28,829 bases of DNA from JBCBXA01 sp039816825 (GCA_039816825.1 JBCBXA010000031.1:1-28829), one strand, 5' to 3'; positions 1 to 7,556 are shown, counted from the first letter of the stretch. Made by a program: numbers and translations. Notes: generated by a model from the sequence alone, not told the origin.

Positions 1-177
1 CTTGGTGGTGACGATGAGCGACAAACACTCCCTTAGCAAATAACCCTATTTGGTCCCATAAGCGCTGACTGCAGACAGTTGTCTTTCTCATCGTCCACTC
101 CTTGGTGGTGACGATGAGCGACAAACACTCCCTTAGCAAATAACCCTATTTGGTCCCATAAGCGCTGACTGCAGACA
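1..177. repeat. 77-bp direct repeat, two identical copies with a 100-bp period
   Basis: Positions 1-77 and 101-177 are identical, separated by a unique 23-bp spacer at 78-100. The left limit of copy 1 is the window edge, so the unit could be longer on that side. The spacer plus the start of copy 2 forms an imperfect inverted repeat (79-95 against 110-124, with CTCATCGTC pairing with GACGATGAG and TTGTC with GACAA). The permease gene to the right loses its reading frame where the repeat begins. It could be the end of an insertion element or tandem array that interrupted the permease, or an artefact of a contig end, since 77 is a common assembly k-mer length. I recognise no transposase. Confidence 0.85.
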
Positions 178-1351
178 TCGAGGTCGGCTTATGGTCCTCG
201 GTTTCCACCAGGCTCATGGTATCGCCGCTTCGGTGAATGGCGACAATGCTGAGCCCACCGGTTTTGCGGAGCTCCATATCGACCGCGCATTTCCCGATCG
301 CTGCGGATCCCGGCGGAATGACCACCTCAGCTATGCCACAAACGGTCGCGGCGTAGTCGTCTTCGAATAGTTCTAGTTGCCGGCAAATCCTCCCACCGTT
401 TTCCTGGGCCAATCGAGCGGCTTCGTCCCGTTCACCTAAAAGCGCAAGACGACAAGGGACCGTAATTTCGGTGTGAAATGGCGGAGGAAGAAAATACTTC
501 CGATCATTATATTGGGTGCCCAAAACATGCAGGTGGTAGCGCCGCATGACTTCGGCCATGTTCTGGCCAGCCAAAGGCGAGCCTTCCGGGATGACCACTT
601 CAAATATTTCAGTATCGACCCCATATAACCCTTGCATGTAATTTCGGATTGATTGTCCGCTAACTGCGTCGACTTTGCTTCGGCTTGGAAGGATGAAGCG
701 ACCGAAGATTACGAAATAGGCGATGCCGCTGACCAAAAGTGCGACGCCGATGGGCGTGACATCGAACAGGTCAAAGGGTGCCATCTGCGCATCGGGCGGC
801 AGGCTTTCATTTGCCGCCAAGATCAGGTCATTCAACAAGATCAAAGGCGAAGAGCCGACCATCGTCATCGTCCCTCCCAAAATTGCGCAAAAGCCCATAG
901 GCATGAGTAGACGGCTCAACGGTAGCTCAGTTCGCAAGGAGATGCGGCTGACGACTGGCAGGAATAGCGCCGCCGCGCCGACGTTCTGCATAAATGAAGA
1001 AATAACGCCAACGGTTCCTGACACGATCGGGATAATGCGCGTTTCCGTTTTCCCTCCCAGCCGAAGGATTAGGCTCGCGACCCGGCTCATCACGCCTGTT
1101 TTATCGAGCCCGGCCCCGATGATCATAACCGCGATGATTGAAATGACCGCGTTGGATGCAAACCCTTCAAACAAGCGCGCGGGATCCGCCAGCGTCTCCA
1201 AGCCGGGAAACGCCGATAGGATGCCAAGCGACACCATCACCAAAATCGCCGTGAAATCGATACGGAAAAGCTCGGTCACGAAAAGAAAAACCGTTGTTCC
1301 AAGTATGCCAAGCACCACAATCATCTCGGTTGAGAGGGTGATCGTGTCCAT
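146..1351 (-). CDS. SLC13/DASS-type permease with TrkA-C (RCK_C) domains, 3'-truncated
   Basis: A membrane permease fragment of the SLC13 (CitT/DASS) class, whose members import divalent anions such as dicarboxylates or sulfate. The N-terminal half has several hydrophobic helices. The segment around residues 113-133 (SSFMQNVGAAALFLPV) is the helix hairpin carrying the substrate/sodium-site asparagine typical of the family. Two soluble stretches of the TrkA-C type follow at about 240-320 and 330-395. Full-length family members with these inserted domains are usually near 600 residues and have a second membrane half, which is missing here. The last roughly 10 residues come from the 77-bp repeat, ending at a stop inside it. 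The ATG at 1351 is preceded by a GAAGG-type ribosome site. It lies just after the stress-protein gene on the same strand, probably the last gene of the GntR-headed operon. It is not expected to work as it stands. Confidence 0.75.
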   Translation of the reverse strand: MDTITLSTEMIVVLGILGTTVFLFVTELFRIDFTAILVMVSLGILSAFPGLETLADPARLFEGFASNAVISIIAVMIIGAGLDKTGVMSRVASLILRLGGKTETRIIPIVSGTVGVISSFMQNVGAAALFLPVVSRISLRTELPLSRLLMPMGFCAILGGTMTMVGSSPLILLNDLILAANESLPPDAQMAPFDLFDVTPIGVALLVSGIAYFVIFGRFILPSRSKVDAVSGQSIRNYMQGLYGVDTEIFEVVIPEGSPLAGQNMAEVMRRYHLHVLGTQYNDRKYFLPPPFHTEITVPCRLALLGERDEAARLAQENGGRICRQLELFEDDYAATVCGIAEVVIPPGSAAIGKCAVDMELRKTGGLSIVAIHRSGDTMSLVETEDHKPTSMSAVSAYGTK

Positions 1352-1363
1352 CTTTCTTACCTT

Positions 1364-2305
1364 CTAACTGCTCCAAGACGCTGCGCGACACTGGCGCGAA
1401 CGGTCCTTGGAGATGCACCGGCTCAGTGCGCCATGAAGACCGGCACAGATGCTTTGACGATTAGCTCGGTGGTGACGCCACCAAAAAGGGTCATGGCTGA
1501 GCTTACTATGCTCGAAAGCGCCCATCACGACCAGTTTTGCATCAATCGCCTTCGCCTCAGCCAAGATCGCTTTTGCAATGGATCCTTTAGCATTGACGGT
1601 TCTGGCAGTGACTGTGACCCCGTGCCCGGCGAGATTGGCGACCATCCGATCTGTGCCACGCGGGGTATGTCGGATACTCAAAAGCGTGCCGGAGGACTTG
1701 TCTGCCAGGATCGGCATCGCATCGGCAATTGCCCGAGTTGCAGCGCATTTCCCATCCCAGGCCACAATGACCCGGTCTGCAAGCCCGTCGGCTTCGCACC
1801 CATCCGGCACCACCAGGACCGGGCGGCCGCTGCGCAGGGCCAAAAAGTCCGGATGTGCGGACATATGCGCCTCGTGCGCGGCATCGGAATGGACACCCGT
1901 CACGATCAAGTCGAAGGCATGGGCAAACTCTGATAACGAGCCGTCGGAATGCAGGTCGATATCCACAAATTCTGAGCGATCCGCCAAACCACCCGCTGCC
2001 ATAATTTTCGCAAAACGCTGGGCAATCTCGACCGTGCGGTCACGGTCGTGCTGGCGCAGCTTTTCGATCAGGTCCGCAGGAATATTCAGACCAAAGCGTT
2101 GTTCGAGTGCCGAGGGCCCGTGCCTGAGGACACCCGTCACGCGGGCATTGTGGTGCTGGGCCATCTTGATCGCGTGCCGCAACCCACTCCCTTTCGCAGC
2201 GTCACCGCTATAGGCGAAAAAAATTGATTTAATTACTATTTCTGCGCTCCCTACTTGCGCGAAATTTGAAACGGCGCGCTTTGCGTAGCGCTGGCTGCCA
2301 ACCAC
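1364..2305 (-). CDS. Tandem universal stress protein (UspA fold), frameshifted near the 3' end
   Basis: A cytoplasmic protein with two Usp halves (about residues 24-150 and 150-290), the usual architecture of stand-alone alphaproteobacterial tandem Usp proteins of about 280 residues. Usp hallmarks are IKSIFFAYSGD at the first strand, RPVLVVPDG closing the first half and VVMGAFEHSKLSHD leading into the ATP-binding glycine loop. Directly after that motif the frame changes at a five-base homopolymer (1483-1487 on the plus strand). Removing one base restores the expected ending FGGVTTELIVKASVPVFMAH and a stop at 1423-1425. The only in-frame conventional start is GTG at 2305, which adds about 22 atypical residues and lies inside a hairpin. 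A GGGAG motif sits 7 nt before an ATA codon at 2239, where a Usp would normally begin. The gene is either decaying or carries sequencing errors. It neighbours a permease, a common pairing for Usp proteins. Confidence 0.75.
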   Translation of the reverse strand: MVGSQRYAKRAVSNFAQVGSAEIVIKSIFFAYSGDAAKGSGLRHAIKMAQHHNARVTGVLRHGPSALEQRFGLNIPADLIEKLRQHDRDRTVEIAQRFAKIMAAGGLADRSEFVDIDLHSDGSLSEFAHAFDLIVTGVHSDAAHEAHMSAHPDFLALRSGRPVLVVPDGCEADGLADRVIVAWDGKCAATRAIADAMPILADKSSGTLLSIRHTPRGTDRMVANLAGHGVTVTARTVNAKGSIAKAILAEAKAIDAKLVVMGAFEHSKLSHDPFWWRHHRANRQSICAGLHGALSRCISKDRSRQCRAASWSS

Positions 2306-2336
2306 CTATGCCGATACCCTTGGTGAGCCAGCGCTA
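2286..2336. other. Hairpin at the hydrolase/Usp junction
   Basis: TAGCGCTGGCT at 2286-2296 is the exact reverse complement of AGCCAGCGCTA at 2326-2336. The stem extends through CCAA (2298-2301) and TTGG (2320-2323) across a small internal loop. The right arm covers the stop codon of the MBL-fold hydrolase and the left arm covers the start of the Usp reading frame. No T-run follows in the direction of transcription, so it is more likely an mRNA-processing or attenuating structure than a classical intrinsic terminator. Confidence 0.6.
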
Positions 2337-3605
2337 TCCGTCTTCTAATTCTCTCGCCGACAACAAGTAGTAATTCCGCGTCGGTGCGTTGATCGTAAGA
2401 TCTGCCAACTTGCGCATCGCAGAGACTTTCACAACGCGCGCCGCATCGACCTCGCTTTCGATGGTGAGCAATCTGTCCGCCAATTCCATCGCCCACTGCC
2501 ACTCTCCGGCGGCCAAAGCCGCCTCGGCCGCGGCACGCAAGGACGGGGCGCCCCCGGCCAAAGCGACCATGCGCTTGGCTTCTTCGGCGGGCGGCAGTCG
2601 GCCCAAACTCGTCGGATTGCCATCGAACCAACCAAGCGTTCCGGCGAAATAGGCGCGCGAGGCATAGGCGACTGAGCCATAGAATTCTTGCAAGTGCGGT
2701 TTTGCTGCAAGATCTGCCGGTAGTTTCAGCGCATCAGCAATTGAAATGGGATCGAGCCCGGCATTCATACCTGAAATTGTTTCCGCCACGACATGCCGGA
2801 TCGCGTCTCGGTAGTCGGTCAGAACGTTCCGGATCGCGTCCGCACCCAGTACGGGAAGTGTGTGGCCCGGGGCCAGTATCTCCGCTCCATACGCCATGAG
2901 TTGATCCATCGCATCGGCCCAGGCATCAAAATCGCGATAGGCCGTTCCGCGGATCGCATATAGATTTGGGAAGGCATGGTAATAATTATCACCGCTAAAC
3001 AAGATCTTTCCTGCAGCCAACCATACGACGAGATGATCGGGTGTCTCACCCGGGGCTTTGGCGATCTCTAAATGAAAACCTTCGCGGTCAAGCTGTGTGG
3101 TCTTCCCGACGCGCAAGGTCGGCTCCACATAGCCCGCGCCCATTCCTTGCATGGGCCGATCCCCTGGCCCAACACCCAGGCTTACCCTTTCGTTCGGCGC
3201 CAGACTAATACCAAATTGCCGCTTCGTTCGCGCCATCAATGCCGCGTTCGGCGCGGGTCGTTCGTTTCCGGTTGAGACCAAGTCTGAGGCGAAGTTGTCG
3301 GCGGCGATAATCTCAATCTCACGTCCTTCGGAGAACACCGTAGCACCAGAAATGTGATCGCGGTGGGAATGGGTGTAAAGGATTGTCGTAATTGGAAGCT
3401 TGGAAATTGCGCGAAAATCCTCGAGAATATTCTGCGCCGCCTGAGTTGTTTCTGTCGTGTCAATCACGACGACACCCGCTTCTCCTAAAAGGAAATGGAC
3501 GTTCGAGGCGGCATACCCGATCGCCGAATATACGCCGTGTCCTAGGCTGTGGATTTGCTTCTCAAATTGGGCATTTTGGCGGATTAAGTCGGGGTGCGCT
3601 GGCAT
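2334..3605 (-). CDS. MBL-fold hydrolase, alkyl/aryl-sulfatase (BDS1/SdsA)-like
   Basis: A 423-residue protein predicted to be a binuclear zinc hydrolase related to alkylsulfatases, which cleave primary alkyl or aryl sulfate esters. The metal motif THSHRDH (H79, H81, D83, H84) is intact. SGDNYYHAFPNLYAIRG (roughly 220-236) and the later PGH match the second metal half and the family's conserved NLY-x-RG signature. The C-terminal part (about 265-423, with GWFDGNPTSL and NYYLLSARELE) is the helical alkylsulfatase dimerisation domain. The SCP2-like third domain of full-length SdsA1/BDS1 is absent. No secretion signal is seen with this start. I chose ATG 3605 because a TGAGG ribosome site lies just upstream. 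It leaves a 7-nt gap to the GntR gene, whereas the longer ORF start at 3680 would overlap it. It sits second in the GntR operon. The true substrate is unknown, since the family also contains non-sulfatases. Confidence 0.8.
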   Translation of the reverse strand: MPAHPDLIRQNAQFEKQIHSLGHGVYSAIGYAASNVHFLLGEAGVVVIDTTETTQAAQNILEDFRAISKLPITTILYTHSHRDHISGATVFSEGREIEIIAADNFASDLVSTGNERPAPNAALMARTKRQFGISLAPNERVSLGVGPGDRPMQGMGAGYVEPTLRVGKTTQLDREGFHLEIAKAPGETPDHLVVWLAAGKILFSGDNYYHAFPNLYAIRGTAYRDFDAWADAMDQLMAYGAEILAPGHTLPVLGADAIRNVLTDYRDAIRHVVAETISGMNAGLDPISIADALKLPADLAAKPHLQEFYGSVAYASRAYFAGTLGWFDGNPTSLGRLPPAEEAKRMVALAGGAPSLRAAAEAALAAGEWQWAMELADRLLTIESEVDAARVVKVSAMRKLADLTINAPTRNYYLLSARELEDG

Positions 3606-3612
3606 GGCTACC

Positions 3613-4371
3613 TCAGGATGGGGTCTGAACGGAGTCAGCGGCGGAATATGCGACAAGATCCGAGACGGTGAGAGATCCATCTCGCTTCTCGAAAGTCTCG
3701 ATGTATTTTATCATTGTGTGCGAGTGCTCGCGCATCATGCCTTCCGCACGCACAGCGTCGCCCTGTTCGATCGCCTCGTAAATCACCTGATGCTGAGCAT
3801 TGCCAATTTTTAGGCGAAAAACGCCTTTCTCCCACATGTCAGGCGTTTCAGAGACGGCTCGATCAAAAACCATCGAGCCCGCCGCAAGCATCGGCAGATG
3901 GCTGATTTGTTTGCAGGTGAACCCAACATAATCATTGCCGCACGCATCGAGGATTGTGCGATGAAAAACCTCGTTGGCTGATTGTAATTGCCGGGATGTC
4001 TGAGCGTCCAGACGGCCTAAATCGACCAACTTCTCAATCGTTTCGATAGCCTGTGCCATGGCCAGCAGCGAGGTATGTCTCGCTTTCGATTGCGCCATGA
4101 GCCGCGCCGCCAGGCTTTCGAGATGCCCGCGCACCTGAACCGCCTGCATAATGTCCGCTATGCTAGGGCTTTGAATTGTGTACCCGCGACCCGCGCCCCG
4201 CCGAACGATGCCTTCACGCTCAAGCAGGCGGAGTGCCAAACGAACAGGCGTCCGCGAAACGCTGTGTGTGTCGCACAGCTGAGCCTCGGAAAGCCGCTCT
4301 CCCTCAGTATATACGCCGTGAATGATGTCACTGCGGATCTGCGCCGCGAGGCGAATGTCGATCGAGTCCAT
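3613..4371 (-). CDS. GntR-family transcriptional regulator, FadR/FCD subfamily
   Basis: A 252-residue DNA-binding regulator. Residues about 5-70 form the GntR winged helix, including the recognition-helix region VSRTPVRLALRLLEREGIV and the wing RGAGRGYTI. Residues about 75-220 form the all-helical FCD ligand domain, with metal-ligand-type histidines in FHRTILDACGND and near HSHTMIKY. Such proteins bind short palindromes as dimers and respond to organic acids or related small ligands, usually repressing a neighbouring catabolic operon. The gene is divergent from the TRAP operon, and three matching palindromes lie in the shared control region, one only about 17 bp from its own start codon, which suggests autoregulation. 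Downstream on the same strand are the MBL hydrolase, Usp and permease genes. Confidence 0.92.
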   Translation of the reverse strand: MDSIDIRLAAQIRSDIIHGVYTEGERLSEAQLCDTHSVSRTPVRLALRLLEREGIVRRGAGRGYTIQSPSIADIMQAVQVRGHLESLAARLMAQSKARHTSLLAMAQAIETIEKLVDLGRLDAQTSRQLQSANEVFHRTILDACGNDYVGFTCKQISHLPMLAAGSMVFDRAVSETPDMWEKGVFRLKIGNAQHQVIYEAIEQGDAVRAEGMMREHSHTMIKYIETFEKRDGSLTVSDLVAYSAADSVQTPS

Positions 4372-4387
4372 TCAGGCAGTCACCCAT

Positions 4388-4401
4388 TTTGGGATCCCAA
4401 A
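4388..4401. promoter_or_regulatory. Putative GntR operator 1
   Basis: Perfect 14-bp palindrome TTTGGGATCCCAAA centred between 4394 and 4395. It shares the TTGGGATCCCAA core with operator 3 and lies immediately before the regulator gene, fitting autoregulation. The binding role is inferred from position, symmetry and repetition. Confidence 0.7.
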
Positions 4402-4449
4402 GTCAACCATACTGCGACAATCTTGCATTTCGAGAGATAAATATCTTGA

Positions 4450-4463
4450 TTCAGGATCCCAAA
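4450..4463. promoter_or_regulatory. Putative GntR operator 2 (imperfect)
   Basis: TTCAGGATCCCAAA is centred between 4456 and 4457. The right half-site is identical to operator 1 and the left half-site differs at two positions. It lies 62 bp from operator 1 and 75 bp from operator 3, so it may be a weaker auxiliary site for looping or cooperative binding. Confidence 0.55.
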
Positions 4464-4525
4464 ATTGCGTTCTTTGAGGAACTGGCGCAGATTCGACCGG
4501 GTGCTTGTCGCCAGATCAGGGAACC

Positions 4526-4537
4526 TTGGGATCCCAA
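4526..4537. promoter_or_regulatory. Putative GntR operator 3
   Basis: Perfect 12-bp palindrome TTGGGATCCCAA centred between 4531 and 4532, ending 38 bp before the dctP start codon. This position suits a repressor site overlapping the promoter or leader of the TRAP operon. It is the second perfect copy of the core in this gap. Confidence 0.7.
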
Positions 4538-4575
4538 ATCAGCAGTCCGGTCAGCATGGATCTCGGGAGGAAACC

Positions 4576-5586
4576 ATGGCATTTTCGCGCTTCACACTGG
4601 CGAGCACTTTAGCATTAGGCGTTTGCCTGTCTGCCCCTGCAGCTTTGGCCGACCAACTCACCGTCGCAAGCTTTGTACCACCGCAGCACCATACAAATTC
4701 AGTGATGTTTGCATGGCTCGCCGAAGAGCTTGACGCGCGTTCGGGCGGCGATCTGACACTGCAAGTCTTCCCAGCTGGCCAGCTGGGCGCAGGACCCGTG
4801 CAACAATACCGACGCGTCGTAGAAGGCGTGGCCGATATCACCTTTGGCGTCTCCGCTTACACACCCACCGTGTTCCCGAGGACCATGCTGGCGATCCTTC
4901 CAGGCGAAGCGGAAACCTCTGCCGAGGCGACCCAGCGCATTCTCGCGATTTATGATGACTACCTTGCCGAGGAATACGAGGATGTCGTTATGCTCGGCCT
5001 TGCAACAGCGCCTGGCATTGGCATTGCATCCACCGTAGATCTCTCGACGATGGAAGCCTTCCAGGGGGCCAAGGTCGTCCCATATGCGGCGCTGACCACA
5101 CCGTTGATCGAAGCGATGGGCGCGGTCCCGGTGCAAATGCCGGTGACCGAGATGTATACCGGGCTGTCGACCGGCACGATCGACGCCACTTATGCGACCT
5201 ACAACAACATGACGCCGCCCTGGAATTTTTGGGATGTGGCCGATTACTTCGTGGAAAACGTTCCGGTTCAGCACGCAGTCGTCTTCGTTTTGATGAACCG
5301 CGAACGCTATGAAGGCCTCAGTCCCGAACATCGCGCCATCATCGACGAGCTGCGTGGCGAAGCCATTTCCATGCAAATCGCCGCAAGTTTCGACGGTGCG
5401 GATCAACGCTCCCTTGAGATGATGGAAGCGCAGGACCCCGCCACCTTTGAGCGTGTGCGGATGTCGGATGATGAGCGCGCTCTGGTCGACGCGGCCTTGA
5501 TGGACGGGTTCGAAGCCGTCTTCGCCGACTACGAGAGTCGCGGCATCGAAAATGCACGCGAAATCTACGAAGCCCTGAACCAGTGA
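4576..5586 (+). CDS. dctP: TRAP transporter substrate-binding protein, DctP family
   Basis: The 336-residue periplasmic receptor of a TRAP system, which captures a substrate (typically a carboxylated compound) and delivers it to the QM membrane complex. Residues 1 to about 24 are a clear Sec signal peptide ending ALA, followed by DQLTVASFVPPQHH. The mature part has the family landmarks ELDARSGGDLTLQVFPAGQLG, VEGVADITFG and a C-terminal helix region NRERYEGLSPEHRAIIDEL. I chose ATG 4576 because GGGAGG lies 5 nt upstream and the signal peptide begins there. The longer upstream reading frame would put a charged extension in front of it. First gene of the GntR-controlled operon. A strong hairpin follows its stop codon. 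The ligand is not predictable from sequence, though the downstream aldehyde dehydrogenase and esterase-type enzymes suggest an organic acid or ester. Confidence 0.93.
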   Translation: MAFSRFTLASTLALGVCLSAPAALADQLTVASFVPPQHHTNSVMFAWLAEELDARSGGDLTLQVFPAGQLGAGPVQQYRRVVEGVADITFGVSAYTPTVFPRTMLAILPGEAETSAEATQRILAIYDDYLAEEYEDVVMLGLATAPGIGIASTVDLSTMEAFQGAKVVPYAALTTPLIEAMGAVPVQMPVTEMYTGLSTGTIDATYATYNNMTPPWNFWDVADYFVENVPVQHAVVFVLMNRERYEGLSPEHRAIIDELRGEAISMQIAASFDGADQRSLEMMEAQDPATFERVRMSDDERALVDAALMDGFEAVFADYESRGIENAREIYEALNQ

Positions 5587-5596
5587 TGTGACCGAT

Positions 5597-5630
5597 CTTT
5601 GCGTCGGGGCGAAATCGCCCTGGCGCAAAG
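5597..5630 (+). other. Long stem-loop in the dctP-dctQ intergenic region
   Basis: CTTTGCG (5597-5603) pairs with CGCAAAG (5624-5630), and GGGCGA (5607-5612) pairs with TCGCCC (5615-5620). The three bases between them pair with G-T wobbles, giving a nearly continuous 16-bp stem with a 2-nt loop. No T-run follows. It begins about 10 nt after the dctP stop codon. Its likely role is to protect the dctP message or cause partial termination, so that binding protein exceeds permease. Confidence 0.75.
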
Positions 5631-5655
5631 GCTGAGCCATTTCGAGGACGCGGCT

Positions 5656-6198
5656 ATGTCAAATCCATCTCCGATCGGACGGCGCGCCGATGCGATCCTG
5701 CGGGCAGTCTCTTTGTGCCTCGGCGGCATCGCCTTGGCCGGCATGACAGGGCTCAGCGTGTTCAACGTGCTGATCATGCGCAAAGCACTCAACAGTCCGA
5801 TCCAAGGCGCAGAGGACATTCTTATCCTGGCCCTGGTGTTTGTGGTTGCTGTGTCTGTGCCCTTCGGCGCGCGCAACGGTGCTCATATCGAGATTGAGAT
5901 GATGGAGCCTTACATGTCTCCCGCTGTGTCCCGGATCTCACTCATCTTCGTCAAGGTCATCGGCACCCTGGTGTTGGCTGTGATGTCATGGAGGCTCTGG
6001 GAATCCGGCCACGCGGCCACCCAGTTCGGCGAAACAACACAGCAGCTTTTGATCTCCTTCGAGCCTTTCTACTACATCCTCTCAGCGGCCATAGCTGTCT
6101 ACGCGCTTTTACTGGTGGCCGAACTGATCGTTCTTTTGCGCGGCGGAGATCTCCCCAAACATAACGACGTCGAAGGCCCCGAGGGTGACGGGCTATGA
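5656..6198 (+). CDS. dctQ: TRAP transporter small permease subunit, DctQ family
   Basis: A 180-residue inner-membrane protein with four predicted helices (about residues 18-40, 50-70, 92-112 and 133-157), the standard DctQ layout. The stretch following helix 2 (VAVSVPFGARNGAHIEIEM) is the conserved DctQ segment in which R-x-G/A-H-I-x-I/V-E-M sits at the interface with DctM. ATG 5656 is preceded by GAGGA with 7-nt spacing. An upstream in-frame start at 5599 would lie inside the intergenic hairpin and add a charged leader, so it is rejected. The stop overlaps the dctM start in an ATGA arrangement, as is usual for the QM pair. Confidence 0.92.
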   Translation: MSNPSPIGRRADAILRAVSLCLGGIALAGMTGLSVFNVLIMRKALNSPIQGAEDILILALVFVVAVSVPFGARNGAHIEIEMMEPYMSPAVSRISLIFVKVIGTLVLAVMSWRLWESGHAATQFGETTQQLLISFEPFYYILSAAIAVYALLLVAELIVLLRGGDLPKHNDVEGPEGDGL

Positions 6199-7556
6199 TG
6201 AGCATGACGCTCCTCGGCGTACTCGGTCTGTTGACGCTACTGGTCTTGCTCTTGCTCCGCATGCCAGTGGCGATTTCGATGCTGACCGTCGGGTTCGTTG
6301 GCACCATTTTGGCCAATGCGAACCAGTTCTTGCTGCTGGGTATGGCGTCGGATCAAGCCTGGGCTCGAGGATGGCGGGTGGCATTCTCAAACCTCTCGGG
6401 TGAGACGTTCGAGGCGGCGTCGAATTACAACCTGCTGGTAATTCCCATGTTCGTCCTCATGGGCAGCCTTGCCGGCGTTTCGGGGATGTCAAACGACCTG
6501 TTTGTTGCGGCATATCGCTGGATGGGCCATTTGCGGGGTGGGCTTGCCTCGGCTACGATCGCGGCCTGCGCAGGTTTTGCAGCCCTGTCAGGCTCATCGT
6601 TGGCTAGTGCCGTCACCATGGGCCGCGTCGCTCTTCCCGAGATGAAGCGCTATCAATACTCGGACAGCTTAGCGACGGGTTCGGTCGCTGCGGGCGGCAC
6701 ACTTGGTTTCTTAATCCCGCCATCGGGCGGAATGATCATTTACGCCGTCCTAACTGAGCAATCGATCGGGCGGCTGTTTATGGCTGGAATTATCCCGGGC
6801 ATCATCCTAACACTGCTGTTTATTGCCGCTATCAATTTCACGGTTGCCCGAAATCCCGCAGCCGGTCCGCGCGGAGAACGCGCCTCCTCCGAAGACCGGC
6901 GCGCATCGCTTTGGAACGCGGCCCCAATCCTGGGCGTTGTACTTCTGACGATTGGCGGCATGTATACTGGCTTTTTCACACCCGTTGAGGCCAGCGGCGT
7001 CGGCGCCTTTTTCACCTTTGTGGTGGCTTTCTTCCGTCGGTCACTGAGCTTTGAGACGCTTAAGACGGTCGTGTCGCAAACATTGAACGCGACGGCGACA
7101 GTTTTCCTGATCATTATCGGTGCCTTCGTTTTCATTCCGTTCATGTCGCTCACCGAAGTACCCGCGCAGGCCGTGACCTTCCTGACATCGCTGCCGATTG
7201 GCGATCTGGGTGTCCTTTTGGTGATCATCGGGATCTACATCATCCTGGGAATGTTTTTAGAGTCGATGGCGATGCTCGTGTTGACCATTCCTGTCGTCAT
7301 CCCAATCGCCATGGGCTTGAACTGGGACCTCATCTGGTTCGGGATCATCGTGGTGATCGTGCTTGAGATGGGGATGATTTCTCCGCCTGTCGGGATCAAT
7401 GTGTTCATCGTGAAATCTATTGCGCCCGACGTGCCGATGGGCCGGATTTTCAGCGGCATTTGGCCGTTCTGGTTCGCCATGGCCCTAATGATCGCCCTTC
7501 TCATCCTTTTCCCACAAATCGCGCTGTTTCTGCCCGAAACAGTCGTTGGCGGATAG
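6195..7556 (+). CDS. dctM: TRAP transporter large permease subunit, DctM family
   Basis: A 453-residue transporter core with about a dozen hydrophobic segments, which moves substrate using the sodium/proton gradient. Family landmarks are PVAISMLTVGF near the N terminus, the GSSLASAVTMGRVALPEM stretch with its small-residue loop, GTLGFLIPPSGGMIIYAVLTEQSIGRLFMAGIIPG, and near the C terminus GMISPPVGINVFIVKSIAPDVPMGRIFSG. These two pseudo-repeated scoop loops carry the cation-site residues in the elevator-type family. It is normal in length for a stand-alone DctM. ATG 6195 overlaps dctQ by 4 nt. A second ATG at 6198 is equally possible, changing the product by one residue. Confidence 0.94.
   Translation: MMSMTLLGVLGLLTLLVLLLLRMPVAISMLTVGFVGTILANANQFLLLGMASDQAWARGWRVAFSNLSGETFEAASNYNLLVIPMFVLMGSLAGVSGMSNDLFVAAYRWMGHLRGGLASATIAACAGFAALSGSSLASAVTMGRVALPEMKRYQYSDSLATGSVAAGGTLGFLIPPSGGMIIYAVLTEQSIGRLFMAGIIPGIILTLLFIAAINFTVARNPAAGPRGERASSEDRRASLWNAAPILGVVLLTIGGMYTGFFTPVEASGVGAFFTFVVAFFRRSLSFETLKTVVSQTLNATATVFLIIIGAFVFIPFMSLTEVPAQAVTFLTSLPIGDLGVLLVIIGIYIILGMFLESMAMLVLTIPVVIPIAMGLNWDLIWFGIIVVIVLEMGMISPPVGINVFIVKSIAPDVPMGRIFSGIWPFWFAMALMIALLILFPQIALFLPETVVGG

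Noticed and set aside
78..124. Integron attC site
   Set aside because: The hairpin-like arrangement lacks the conserved core sites and there is no integrase or cassette array.
3606..3680. Earlier start for the MBL hydrolase
   Set aside because: It would overlap the GntR gene by 68 nt and add a non-conserved leader. The ATG at 3605 has a proper ribosome site.
4423..4450. Sigma-70 promoter with TTGCAT as -35 element before dctP
   Set aside because: No convincing -10 element lies at proper spacing, so no promoter was called.
4465..4575. N-terminal extension of dctP
   Set aside because: It would place an Arg-rich stretch before the signal peptide and run the coding sequence through a putative operator.
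5597..5630. Intrinsic terminator after dctP
   Set aside because: The stem is strong but no T-run follows, and dctQM must be expressed with dctP. It is listed as a regulatory or stabilising hairpin instead.
4699..5640. Minus-strand open frame of 313 residues opposite dctP
   Set aside because: It is antisense to a signal-peptide-bearing TRAP receptor and rich in His/Arg as expected of a shadow frame.
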